Below are positions 12,811 to 22,888 of a stretch of 64,000 nucleotides of DNA, one piece after another. The DNA is taken from assembly GCA_027919835.1 (NCBI GenBank), contig JANVFP010000007.1:1-64000 (forward strand). Reading direction: 5' to 3'. This DNA is from Lentinula raphanica (lineage: Eukaryota; Basidiomycota; Agaricomycetes; Agaricales; Omphalotaceae). The stretch's first letter is position 1, and each line of letters opens with the position of its first letter. The translations under genes and the position numbers were made by a program. The notes below the pieces were generated by a model, which was not told the origin of the DNA, made no database searches, and saw nothing but the letters and a program-made list of their open reading frames with translations.

Positions 12811-13019
12811 TGATTGTGGTACAAAAGTTAATACAAAGGAGGAAGCACCAAGGCCCATTGCTGAGCATACTTATATCAAGAAATATAGTTCCAGCCTTCA
12901 ACAATTGTCACAGTGAGAACAAAGGTTGGTGGGCCAATAAGCACCCAAAAACAACAAACCCAAGGCATGATCTTGAATTGATTGTGCTGCATCTTTCTTT
13001 CCATCCCATTTCAAGGAAC

Positions 13020-13672
13020 AGAGACACTGATTCTGTTGAGGGCTTTGTGGAAGTGCTGAATGAGTTGACTGCAGTAGAAAGGAAGATGTGGCAAGCTGAT
13101 GTTGCTCCAATTAAATCTATTCTATTCAAAGTGAGGCTATTTTTATATTTTTTCTCACCTCACTTTGGCCCTGCACACCCCTTGGCCCAGACCAAGGTTA
13201 TTTTCACACCTTGCTTCAACCCTGTACAGCTCAGAGCCAAATGTTCATTTCTCATTTTTCCCTTCATTCTCCCTCATTTCTTTCCTGTGCTCTTCCATTG
13301 CTGTATCCCTCATTCTTTAATCCTCTGATGTCTGAGCTCCTACCTATACTCATTCTATCTTCTTCTTCACAGACTCACAAAATATTGTTCAAAATTATAT
13401 ACTCATCAACGAGGTTGCTACCAAAGTGGTGTGAACATATACTAGCCTCCTCTGTTGGTGTCAAACAGTCATTCTCTCAGGGCCAGACTTTGATTTCACA
13501 CCTTTGCAACTGGCTTTGCACATCAACTATTCAAGCATTCATGTGCTTCAGCAATTGGTCACACAATGATTTGTTCATGAACAAAGAGCTAGTCCAACTC
13601 CTTCTTGAAGACATGGTCAATGATGAAAACAATGATGACGTTGTCATTGTAGAGGATGATATTTTACAGTAG
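13020..13672 (+). pseudogene. Internally deleted hAT transposase copy
   Basis: Homologous to the hAT at 718-2808. Block one (13020-13130) matches EGFVNVLNELTAAEKETW... and is followed by a 240-bp intron-like stretch. Block two (13375-13450) matches FKIIYS and LLPKW.EHI. Block three (13510-13672) jumps straight to the C-terminal dimerisation region (CTSTIQAFMCFSNWS, ELVQLLLEDM, VEDDILQ) with stop TAG at 13672. The whole TRWNSTYD region is missing. Decayed hAT subterminal motifs follow at 13749-13901, ending ...ACAAACACTA like the TIR at 3110. It is too decayed to act, and its CpG content is very low. Confidence 0.75.
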
Positions 13673-13901
13673 GCAAATGTTATACTATTGCTATGTATAC
13701 ATTGCGTCCAATACATATTGTACAATTTGGCTACCATAAACCTGACTCACTCAACTAATACCCAGGCTTGACCCAAATATATAAAACCCAAAATCCATAG
13801 GAATTGAGTACCCGGCACCCAGGATCTCAGGTACAGTTGATGGCCAGGTCCTGGGTTGGAATGACTCTTGAAGCACCCAACCCAGCCCAAGACAAACACT
13901 A

Positions 13902-14832
13902 GTTTGGAGTATTCTCAAAAGGAGATGAAATGAGGGATTGAATACATAGGATTGCTCTTGATCCAGACAGTAGGCCAGAGCGCACCTTGACTTTGGATCC
14001 ATCCCTATGAATTGATCCCACTCCATCTCAAAAATTCCCAACCCCAAAACCCAAACATATGCATGTGTTTGATACTCATGAGCACATTGAGAAGCACTGG
14101 CATTGGCATATGTTGCCACTATTACAAAATTAAGTTGCTGAGCCTTATCTGCATGAAGACAATGCTACCTCTGTAGACACATTGTATGCTGCTTGCAATC
14201 TAATAAGACAATATATGGAACCCTGCAAGGACCTGTAAAGAATAAGATCAAAGTATAACCTATGGAGCATTTCTAGTGTGAGTGCAACAATTGTCTTGCA
14301 TTCTCAAGCTACAAGTCTAACTAGGGAGACTATGGTGCAGTAGTGATGAGGCAGCCTGTGATTGTGGTACAAAAATCAATACAAAGGAGGAAGCACCAAG
14401 GCCCATTTGGCATTAAACATATTTATATCAAGAAATACAGTTCCAGTCTTCAACAAATATTTCATCATTTGATGTTACATTCAATCATCAATTGCAACAA
14501 TCATTTGGAATAATTGTCACTGCAAGAGCAAAGATCAGTGAGCCAAACAGCACCCAAAAACAACACACCCAAGGCATGATCTTAAATTGTGCCACATCTT
14601 TCTTTCCATCTCATTTCAATTTGAAATGGCTGACATTGGCATTCATTCATGGTTCTCATCTCACCACTCATACTTGCTGATGACAGATATCATCTATGAC
14701 TATTATAATTCTAGGACTTCATTTGTGGAGTACTCCTCTTGTTGCATTCACAACAGTATTCTCCACAGACAAATTGGATTTTCATGTATCATTGGTTAGT
14801 GCCAATATTTATCCAATCCAGTGAACTATGCC
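13902..14832. repeat. Partial array unit and flank
   Basis: 13902-14630 repeats the middle and end of the tandem unit at 9648-12810, including the minus-strand open frame (14119-13905) and the segment shared with 12790-13015. 14630-14824 is unique here and shows no convincing gene. Confidence 0.6.
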
Positions 14833-15606
14833 TAGAGGTGCTCACGAGTGCACACTCGAGTGTACTTGCCACTCGTGACACGAATATTTGTCACTCAAAA
14901 TCAGCAACTGTGACTCGAGTCTATACTCGAGTGTTTCTAAGTAACAGACACTCGAGTGCGAGTGCCACGAATATTCAAGGTAAATTATTCAAATCGTGAC
15001 TCGAGTGTCTACTCGAGTATATAGAGGAAAGACTCGAGTATTGAAAAAGACACTCGAGTGTTTTAATACTCATTACCTTAATTTTCATAGCTTTTAATAA
15101 ATATACAGTACCGAAAAATGTATTAACATGCTTTGAAGCAAGAACAATGTACAGATTTACTGCTAGGTAAAGTTGCCATGAGGGGGAATTGAACTCTGAA
15201 GGAAGTTAAAGGAAGGCTGACCTTAGTCCAGAGTCAGCGCCTTTAACCACTTCACCATTCACATTTTCTTACATCTGACATATGTTAGGCTATATTACTC
15301 CTTTTCTCCTAATAATTATAATAGGCAGTGGCTGTGACTCTAACACAAAAATTTATAATAGGCACATAGCCACTGAGAAAAGTCATGTGCAGGGTTAATA
15401 GTAGAAATACTCACGAGTACAGAAGAATACTCGCGAATAAATTGCACGAGTACTTGTCAACACAATTTGATGATCGTGACTCGAGTATACACCCGTGCCA
15501 CGAGTACACTTGTATAAATAGAACACTCGACTCGCGAGTCACGAGTACGAATAAACTCACGAGTACTTGTCAACACTTGCCACTCGTGAGCATCTCTAAC
15601 TATGCC
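14825..15606. mobile_element. Non-autonomous hAT MITE, 766 bp (14833-15598) with 8-bp TSD
   Basis: Begins TAGAGGTGCTCACGAGTG at 14833 and ends CACTCGTGAGCATCTCTA at 15598 (17 of 18 positions complementary). ACTATGCC is perfectly duplicated (14825-14832 and 15599-15606). Both subterminal regions are packed with ACTCGAGT, CACTCGTG and CGAGTA motifs, while the core is AT-rich. TAGAG/TAGAT fits the hAT YARNG terminus. A tRNA-like stretch sits in the core. The CpG-rich motif ends stand out against the CpG-poor surroundings. Confidence 0.9.
15172..15260 (-). tRNA. tRNA-like sequence (class II, Leu/Ser-like), probably a pseudogene or SINE piece
   Basis: On the minus strand, GGTGAAGTGGTTAAAGGCGC resembles a pol III A box. 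It is followed by CTGAC...GTCAG as a possible anticodon stem, an extended variable region, and AGTTCAATTCC as a B box. I could not draw a full acceptor stem and the anticodon loop is too long, so a working tRNA is unlikely. It lies wholly inside the 766-bp hAT MITE. Confidence 0.4.
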
Positions 15607-16620
15607 TCTGATTAATTTGAAAGCTTTCACTGTATTTGCTCTTGAGTCTTCATGCAGTATACTGAATAAGTTAGTCAGTATACGGCATGAAGACATGAAC
15701 ATATTCATTCAACTTTTGAACTACCAGGGTTCCCTACTACCTCCATGTCCAAGGATATCTTGCACATTGGTGGCAATGCCTCTAATAAGATCAAATTATT
15801 CCTCATTAACTGCAGAAAACTGTTCAAGGCTGTGAAATTGAACCCCAAGCTCAAAACAATATTCAGTGATTCAGTTGTAGCTGGTCTGAGGCTTTTGGAA
15901 ATTACTATTCATCAGAATGCTGTGGGAACAAGTGAACCTTTTGTGGCTGACCCATCTGGGTCAACAAGATACTCCAGATACTCTATGATGATATCAATCT
16001 GTGTAATAACACATCAATGAAGCTCTCTGAGCTTAAGGACATTCTGTTCTTTGATAGGGGAGCCCTCGACTCCCCACATGCCATACTAGCCAGTACATTC
16101 TGTTTCATGTGGTTCAGCTTTCCCAAACCTTTATTCTCTTTGACATATAAGAGGAACCTGTTGAATAGATCCAGATAAGTGATAATCAATGCACAAGCAT
16201 TAGTATGTGACTGAAACCTAGTATTGCTTGTATCTGGGAAAGCTAGATTGAAACCAAGTCTGTAATTGAAGTAGAAGCACAACATGTCTTGTTGTCCCTG
16301 TTTTCTATCTTTGTGCTGAAAAATCACCCCCACAAGTGTTGCCAGCTTTACTGCACCACATTTTGTACAGGCTTGTGCTTATGAAGCAGCCCCAGTACCA
16401 GTACCCAGGTAGACTTTCTTTTTCCTTCTGCATCGAGTCCAGGATCTTTTGTGCATCATTCTCCTTATCAATGTCAGTTTCATTAACATTGCTTTTGCTA
16501 TCAGGCTCCTCTACAGGTGGGTTTTTTTCAAGCTGCAATTGCAGGTACAAGACAAGCAAAGTACTGCATGTTTCAAAGGGTTGACACATCAAAAGCAGTG
16601 GTAGATGGTGTTGCAACATG
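15607..16620 (-). pseudogene. Decayed TE protein fragment with 'AFPDTSNTRFQSH' motif
   Basis: On the minus strand, 16333-15983 encodes GFNLAFPDTSNTRFQSH...ACALIITYLDLF and NHMKQNVLASM. I recall this pattern from a large uncharacterised TE-borne protein family in mushroom genomes, but cannot name its function. 16619-16305, upstream in another frame, gives an acidic linker and WCSKAGNTCGGDFSAQR. At least one frameshift separates the two. The rest of 15607-15980 is not interpretable. CpG is very low. Confidence 0.45.
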
Positions 16621-17472
16621 CCAAATCACACAATAAATATTGCCTACATACAATGTCAAGCTATTTGCAACCACTTTCAGCAAAACACACTGTGTGTCCT
16701 CAACACCTTTGATCTTTCTCTGATAAGAGTTTTCAAGTACTGATTAAATTCCTTATTCAAGATGTAGATAGAATTTCAGTTAGGCTACATGTAGTTCCTG
16801 GATCTCTCTGTCGATTTGCTTGATTTTGTTTTTCAAATCATTGTCCATCTGGATATTCATGAAATAAATACTTGATATCTACAAAACATACTGCTAAGAT
16901 CAAGAATTGGAGAATAAAGTTTGGCGGAGAAGAATTTTGCTGGCTTTGGAGCAAGTGCTTAAAATTGACTACCTGTGGGAGTCTTATTTTTAGCAGAGGG
17001 GCTGCTCATACTCATTGCCTAGAGGAGGGGCTGGGTGTCCTGGCTGCAAAGTGTAACTCAAGCAACGAGGAAGTGGTGGTCTGAAAGAAACCTTGAAAAT
17101 TTTATGCAGTGTGAAACAAAGAAAAGTCACATGTACATCATTGGTTCCTCTATAAAAGTATTAATTTTGAACAAACACCCCAGGTCAGGACCAGGCTGAA
17201 ATAAACAGAAATAAACACATTGATCAAACACAAGTCCTATACACTCATAGTAAACATGAATCAAACAGCCTCTAATAAACCCTACCAATGATATTAAACA
17301 CTGATATATAAACTTTGTAGCAATAAACCATGATCCAATTTAAACAATACAAATAAACAGTTCAGTAACTAGTTACTACAATAAACATTGGGAAACAACC
17401 ATGACTAACATCTGAAATAAACTGCACATCATGAATAAACAAAGAATCAGGAAGTTCGGGACTACTTACTTG
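16621..17472. repeat. AATAAAC motif array beside the KDZ gene
   Basis: Between about 17190 and 17445 the heptamer AATAAAC occurs about eight times on + (near 17199, 17208, 17274, 17320, 17351, 17380, 17415, 17434). This resembles the subterminal arrays of the other elements here, and it lies just downstream of the KDZ stop codon. I did not find the matching inverted array beyond 21566. 16621-17170 holds nothing I can support. Confidence 0.5.
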
Positions 17473-20400
17473 CTAGATCATGGAATGGTTGCGCTTTGAA
17501 GATTCCACCTGAATACTATCCTCACTGGAGACAGGAACACGTACATCTCCGAACCCTTGAGCGTGTGTAGTTGGGTCCTTGAACATCGGTCGATTTACCC
17601 AACTGAAGCAGAAGAAAGATTAAAACTAAATCATCATGAGTTCAGAGTAAAGCTTACCGGTCGAAGTTGAAATGCTTCTCTTCCTCCTGTCGCCACTTCA
17701 TGACATGGTCCGCTAGGGAAAACCCTTCTGAAATGATGTAAAGACTTGGTATACCACATTGGCTGTATTTTGCTTCAGCATCAGCACGTAAGGCCTCCAG
17801 AATATCACAGTGCTCCTTTGCATATGCAACATGGCCAGGCGAAGATGAATAAGGGGTTCGAGCTAATTCCATCCATGCATCGCGGGCATATGCTGATGCA
17901 TTAATGACGCGCATGAACTCTGCATGCTTCTTTTCGACTTCTTCTTGCCAACGTTCGAAGTCTGCCTCTGCTCGGGCCCATTGAATTCTATTATCTATTG
18001 GACATCATCAGTGGTTAAGGGTTTGAGGACAACGACATGTGTACTTATCTGCTCCCACTGCTCGATTTCCTGCATCGACATATTCTTCATTCTCCCAGCA
18101 GACCAGATCCAGCCATCTGCATCAACACCCGGCTGATCAGCATGCTCTAGAACTTCCTTAGTTGGCTCAAACACAGAGGTGACTTGCGCTTCAGATTGTG
18201 TAACAGATCTGGCTGAAAGGACATAAGCAAAATGAACTGCTTGACATGAACACAACGAACCTTGCCGAAGAGACATATGAGTGCCTATCATAATCTCTCA
18301 GATCAAATCTTCAAATGTAGCTCAAGACGTACCATGATAATTCAAAACATTGACGTTGAACACAGGTTCTTCACCCAACCCTTCCCCTGGTCCTTCCGTT
18401 GACCTTTGAACCACATCGTAGCCAGAAATCGCTCCCGATGCAGTTCTCGCCACCCAACTACTATGTCCGGCACTTGTCATACCCCATAAATTCCCTTCAA
18501 GAACTCGTGAGTCCCCCGGTGTCCAACGTTGTTCTGTGGATTTACGAAAGGTGTCCTTTAGCTCCAGTGGGGGCCATTTTGCTTCGTCAAGATTGTCTAG
18601 AGCTTTGAGCGCGCCCCAAAAAAGGTTATAGTCACCCATAAGATCATTCCGCTTTGATTCAATCTTCCGAATGCCGGCTATTGATTTTGTGTTTGCATCT
18701 TGCCCGCGGGCATCTTTGATCTTGCGTTCAAAAGCAGAGGAAAGATTTTTAACAGTAGTCTGCAGATTGCTGATCGTCTCCCCGAGCGCCGCTTCAAGCA
18801 TCTGAACCTGCTTTGTTGCGAGTGGAAGAAGACGTAACGCCCCACGTTCTGCAGTGGTGAAATCAGAAGGGAGGAGAAGGGATTGTTCTTTGGGATATTG
18901 CTTGTCGGGCTCCTGAGATAGGCAAGAACCAATGGAACCCATGTAACGTTTTTGCATCTTACGCCACACATCTATATCAGCTGCAAGCTTGCTTCATTGA
19001 GACGTGAGTGATTTTGGTGGCGGGCTTGAGCATGTGCTTGCCAGTTTGAAAACACAATGCCTACCGAATATTTAGATTGATTTCAGGTCAACCATTTCTG
19101 CACTCACTGTATCTGAAACAGGCGCAGCCCTTCCAATAACCAGGACGCAATGGCCCCGAGTTTAACATTTCCTGATGACACACAGATGGTATTGCTCGAA
19201 GACATCTCTTTGTCGACAATCGCCTTCAGAGTAGGTGCTACAAAGACGATTGTTATCACCCTTTCGAGCAAAGTGGATTATGTACATACCTTTCTGGTTA
19301 TTATGCGAATAGATACTAACGACTGAACACTTGCTCTTTGGATCTACACATGGCGAGCAATCCATTGCATTCCATTCCACAACTTTGGATTCAAACAGAA
19401 CACAGAGACCTGCAAAGAAATCACGTTTCTCGACATATTTGACCTTTGCGTCATTGAGATCTTTCAGAAGTTGTCGCACTATCTATCGTTAGCATGCTGA
19501 ATGAACAATGAACTCAAAAACTCATACCTAAACTCACAACCTTCCGCCAATTCCAATCGCCATAGTGCATGATCAATGTATCGATACAGTGCCCATTGCT
19601 CATTTGCAGAACAGACGGACCTATGGCGTTGAAGATCGCCCATCCATACTCTGCAGTTTTGCCGTGAAAATGCCCCATGCACATCTTGTACATGTAGCAA
19701 TAGAGGTAATCACACCCCTCGTGATGGTTTTTGACATGGCACGCCGGTATGGTCCAGCGGGCCTTCTCAACTACATCTGCATCGTCCTTATGGTAGAGGC
19801 ACCAACACTTGACTATATGGACTGTGAGGCTACACATATTGTCATAGCTGAACACTCGGGGTGGCCAATTATCTTTATCGAAACGACACGACTCAACGCG
19901 AAGCTTTACCCCGAGGTCGACTGTGGCATGACTGATAAGATGTTAGTAGGCTGTGGCATAATATATCCACCAGATCACTTACTTCTCGCCCCCTTTCATA
20001 TCGACACTTGAACAGACTAATATATGTGAACACTGAACATTGACATTGCCGGTTACGCTCATGTTCTTGAACTTGGCCCGATTAGCGCTGTTTTCGACTT
20101 TGAGGTGATTACAGGTGGCTTTCTGTTGATGAACACCCATGAGCATAAGATAGAGGAATTAGTCAGTCAAAATACCTCTTTTTGGAGCTGAGGAACGGTT
20201 TGAAGGTAGTGATCGTGACGCTTCTGTTCTGGCATGTAGGCTCTGCCAGCAAAAAGAGATACATCATTGGGGTCATTGTTCTTTTCGTAGTTCCCGGTTT
20301 TGCTGTTCCCGTCAATGGTATCATAGATCATATGAAGATGCCTTTGAATGTGTGAAGTTCAGTGTAAATGAGTGATAGAGATCCACGTACATCAAGTGCG

Positions 20401-21566
20401 GTGGGGTCTTCTCCCAACCTGGTTTGATGTTGACATTGGCCTCGGGGCAGGCAGGGCAGTAGACCATGAGATTATTTGTCGGACGTCGGGGATACAGCTC
20501 ATTCATGCCATTGCCATGAAGTCTTCCGAATTGTTTTTCTGCTTCGAGAAGGGGCCAGATGCGTGAAACGAACTGAAATTGTTTGTAGACATCCTATGTG
20601 AGGTCTCATTAGACCACGCAAAGTTGTTCAATTACATGTGGAAACTTACCGGAACATTGCCAGTGAAAACATTGTCAGTTTTGCGGCGCAGTGCACGTAT
20701 GTAGTCATAAGCCCTGATTTTTGATTGAAGCATCATCAGCTGCCAGTGTCGAAGGGTTCCAAACGTGAACACTGTTTGTGGTTCTGCCACAGTCGCTGGA
20801 AAGAAATCTGCATCTATCAGTTGTCGCCACTTATTGGAGTCGCAGCAGCCACAGAACACGACTTTGGTAGCGTGGACTTTGGTTTCGTTATCGACCAGCG
20901 TCATGTGTAGAGGTTTCGAGGCTCGAGGACACACATCGCCTTCATGTCCAAGTGGAATCCCATAAGAATCGGGTCCGAGTACTGTCGATATGTTGTGGCG
21001 TTGAAAGTATCCCCGTACGCCGTTCCAAACATGGGCCCAGTGAAGTGGTTGGTTCCGGTGAACACGAACCCAACAGGAGTGACATAGAGGAGCAAATTGC
21101 TTGCATTCGAGGCATCGAACCTCACAAAGTGCTTCGTTACAGGAGCAAGGCATTCCTATACGTGGATCGGCCTCTTTCTGCATGATCAACTGTGCCGCAG
21201 GTTCGAAGATATCAGCGTATTCTTCCAGAAGTTTGGCACGCTGGTGATGTCGATCAGTTATTGCTGAATCATGATTGCAGCAAACAAACCTACCTGAGTG
21301 CGAGTGTCTTCAGCGAAGTCTGCATTGTGATCTTCGTTTGACAAATTGCTGTGAGAGATATCTGAGAGAGCAGGGACCATTGGTGGCGGCGCAGAAGAGC
21401 CAGAAGCTACCGAGGGGGAGATTCGAGGCAGAGTTTGGGTTCGAGTCGCTTTTTGTCCATTGTCGATAACCGTGAAAGTCTTCTTGGGAGCATTCACGTT
21501 GGAGAATTGCAGGGTGTTTCGCTCGAGCTCGTTCTTCGTGATTTTGCGCCGTTTTGTTGTGGCCAT
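17473..21566 (-). CDS. KDZ (Kyakuja-Dileera-Zisupton) transposase with CxC2-type cysteine cluster
   Basis: Cut-and-paste DNA transposase of the KDZ superfamily. Start ATG 21566 (MATTKRRKITK...). Exons by eye: 21566-21294, 21240-20650, 20593-20391, 20341-20176, 20122-19983, 19931-19528, 19478-19290, 19237-19108, a short uncertain exon near 19060, 18980-18333, 18212-18045, 17994-17658 and 17602-17473. Exon 2 holds the cysteine cluster (CSCNEALCEVRCLECK, then FCGCCDSNKW). Exon 4 has the DGN motif (TIDGNSKTGN), exon 5 VTGNVNVQCSH, exon 6 YDNMCS and GHFHGKTAEYGW, and exon 12 the RIQWARAEADFERWQEE region. Frames join without an internal stop apart from the uncertain exon 9, which may use a GC donor. 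CpG content is normal, unlike the remnants to its left. In exon 6 the usual acidic positions of the 'DGE..E' motif read H and K, so activity is doubtful. Confidence 0.85.
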
Positions 21567-22359
21567 GATGGTGAGGAACAAGAGCAAGTTGTGGCTGAGC
21601 ACGAGAGCCATCAGCCACCCGCAACCACTTCGATAACGATGATATCACAAACCTTGTCCAAGCATAGAGAACAATAGTCAAACCATGAAAACCAATCTAT
21701 GAACATCCTATGTCATTATACTAGTCATTAGTACAGATGAGATGCTCGATAATGAGCATACCTTGCAAGACCAGACCTGCTCGATGTCATCCTTGAAAAA
21801 CCCCAACAACATAGAGTCATTGGATGCCCAGAAATCAGCCGACAGCTCAAAGCCATCGTACTCATCACAGTATCTATCGTCAGCCACAGCGACAGCGCAA
21901 AGCCACCCACTGCTGGAAGTAGACAGTGCAAAGCCATCGTGCTCGTCGTTGGAGAGGTAAGAGTAAGTACCACTGTTAGTCTCTTAGTAATTATGACAGC
22001 CGCTTGTAGCCAGGCTTGATCCAAAAGTGGCAATCACTCTTTTTGGGCGCTTCATTCAACGATTTTGGGCTATACAACACTCATCACCTTCTTGTCGACG
22101 CCAACAATGAGCACGATGGCTTTGAGCTGTCTGCTTGCAGTAGTCGATGGCTTTATGCTGTCACTAAAGTTCTCTCTATTCGGTCTTGGCTTTGTGCTGG
22201 TGCCGCTGTCATTGTCAAGTGTTCAACTTTGCGTTGACTCTGACTTATTCTTTTCCGCGAGACTTTCTACGATTTGGAGGGATGTTCCTCGTCCGACATC
22301 AGACTACATTCCATGTGTGGCATCCCGAAAACTCGTTTTTAATAGAAGGAGGTGCTACG
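21567..22359. repeat. Region upstream of KDZ with imperfect inverted repeat
   Basis: Segments 21840-21955 and 22090-22200 are imperfect inverted repeats containing ACAGCTCAAAGCCATCGT and its complement (also GCGCAAAGCC and GTGCAAAGCC variants). The several ORFs over this stretch on both strands are by-products of the repeat. It may be the 5' subterminal region of the KDZ element or its promoter; no clean TIR was found. Confidence 0.4.
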
Positions 22360-22829
22360 TTACTTGTACAGATGCTCCAATTGCAAATCCCAATCCTTCA
22401 CGTCGTCCACCTCCATTGATTTCAAAACCACAACTTTGACCTCGTGGATAGGAAACAATGTGTTCCATCCGATACGCCGCCAACCCTTGTCTAACACGAA
22501 CCGTTCCAGCTCTGGTCCTTTTTTGGTTAACCCTAATACATGCAGGTCGCCGGAGATCATTGCTAGAGAAATGTAAGGGCCTCGGTTTTTGGTGAGTTCA
22601 ATGGCAATTGACCGAGCGGGTGTATCATTCTGATCAACTTGTCAGTGCAGCTTGAAGACAAGTTCAGCAGGAACAATACCTTAGTCCAAGTTATCACCGT
22701 AATCGCAGGCGCGGGACCAGAGGATTCCGGACGACCACGATTGCCAAATGCCCCTGAAGGTAAGTTGAGCCTGTACTCATCAGAGTCCAGCTCATCAATC
22801 TCAAACTCGCTGGTTCGTTCACTAGGCAT
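22360..22829 (-). CDS. Small unrecognised two-exon gene
   Basis: Start ATG 22829: MPSERTSEFEIDELDSDEYR... Exon 1 ends at WTK, a 50-nt intron (GTATTG...GATCAG) is removed, and exon 2 reads NDTPARSIAIELTKNRGPYI... through LHVLGLTKKGPELERF and GWRRIGWNTLFP to LYK and stop at 22360. About 138 residues, soluble, acidic N-terminus, no signal peptide or membrane segment. A further splice at LYK could replace the last codons. The good frame and splice sites argue for a real gene. It lies upstream of the KDZ transposase on the same strand and could be an accessory gene of that element or a captured host gene. Function unknown. Confidence 0.55.
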
Positions 22830-22888
22830 ATTTTCCTCTTCTCCTCTAGCTTCACCTCATGTCAATGGACTCGGCAAAGAAAATCGTG

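Noticed and set aside
22065..22439. ORFs over the inverted repeat upstream of KDZ
   Set aside because: Mirror-image frames caused by the repeat; no domain.
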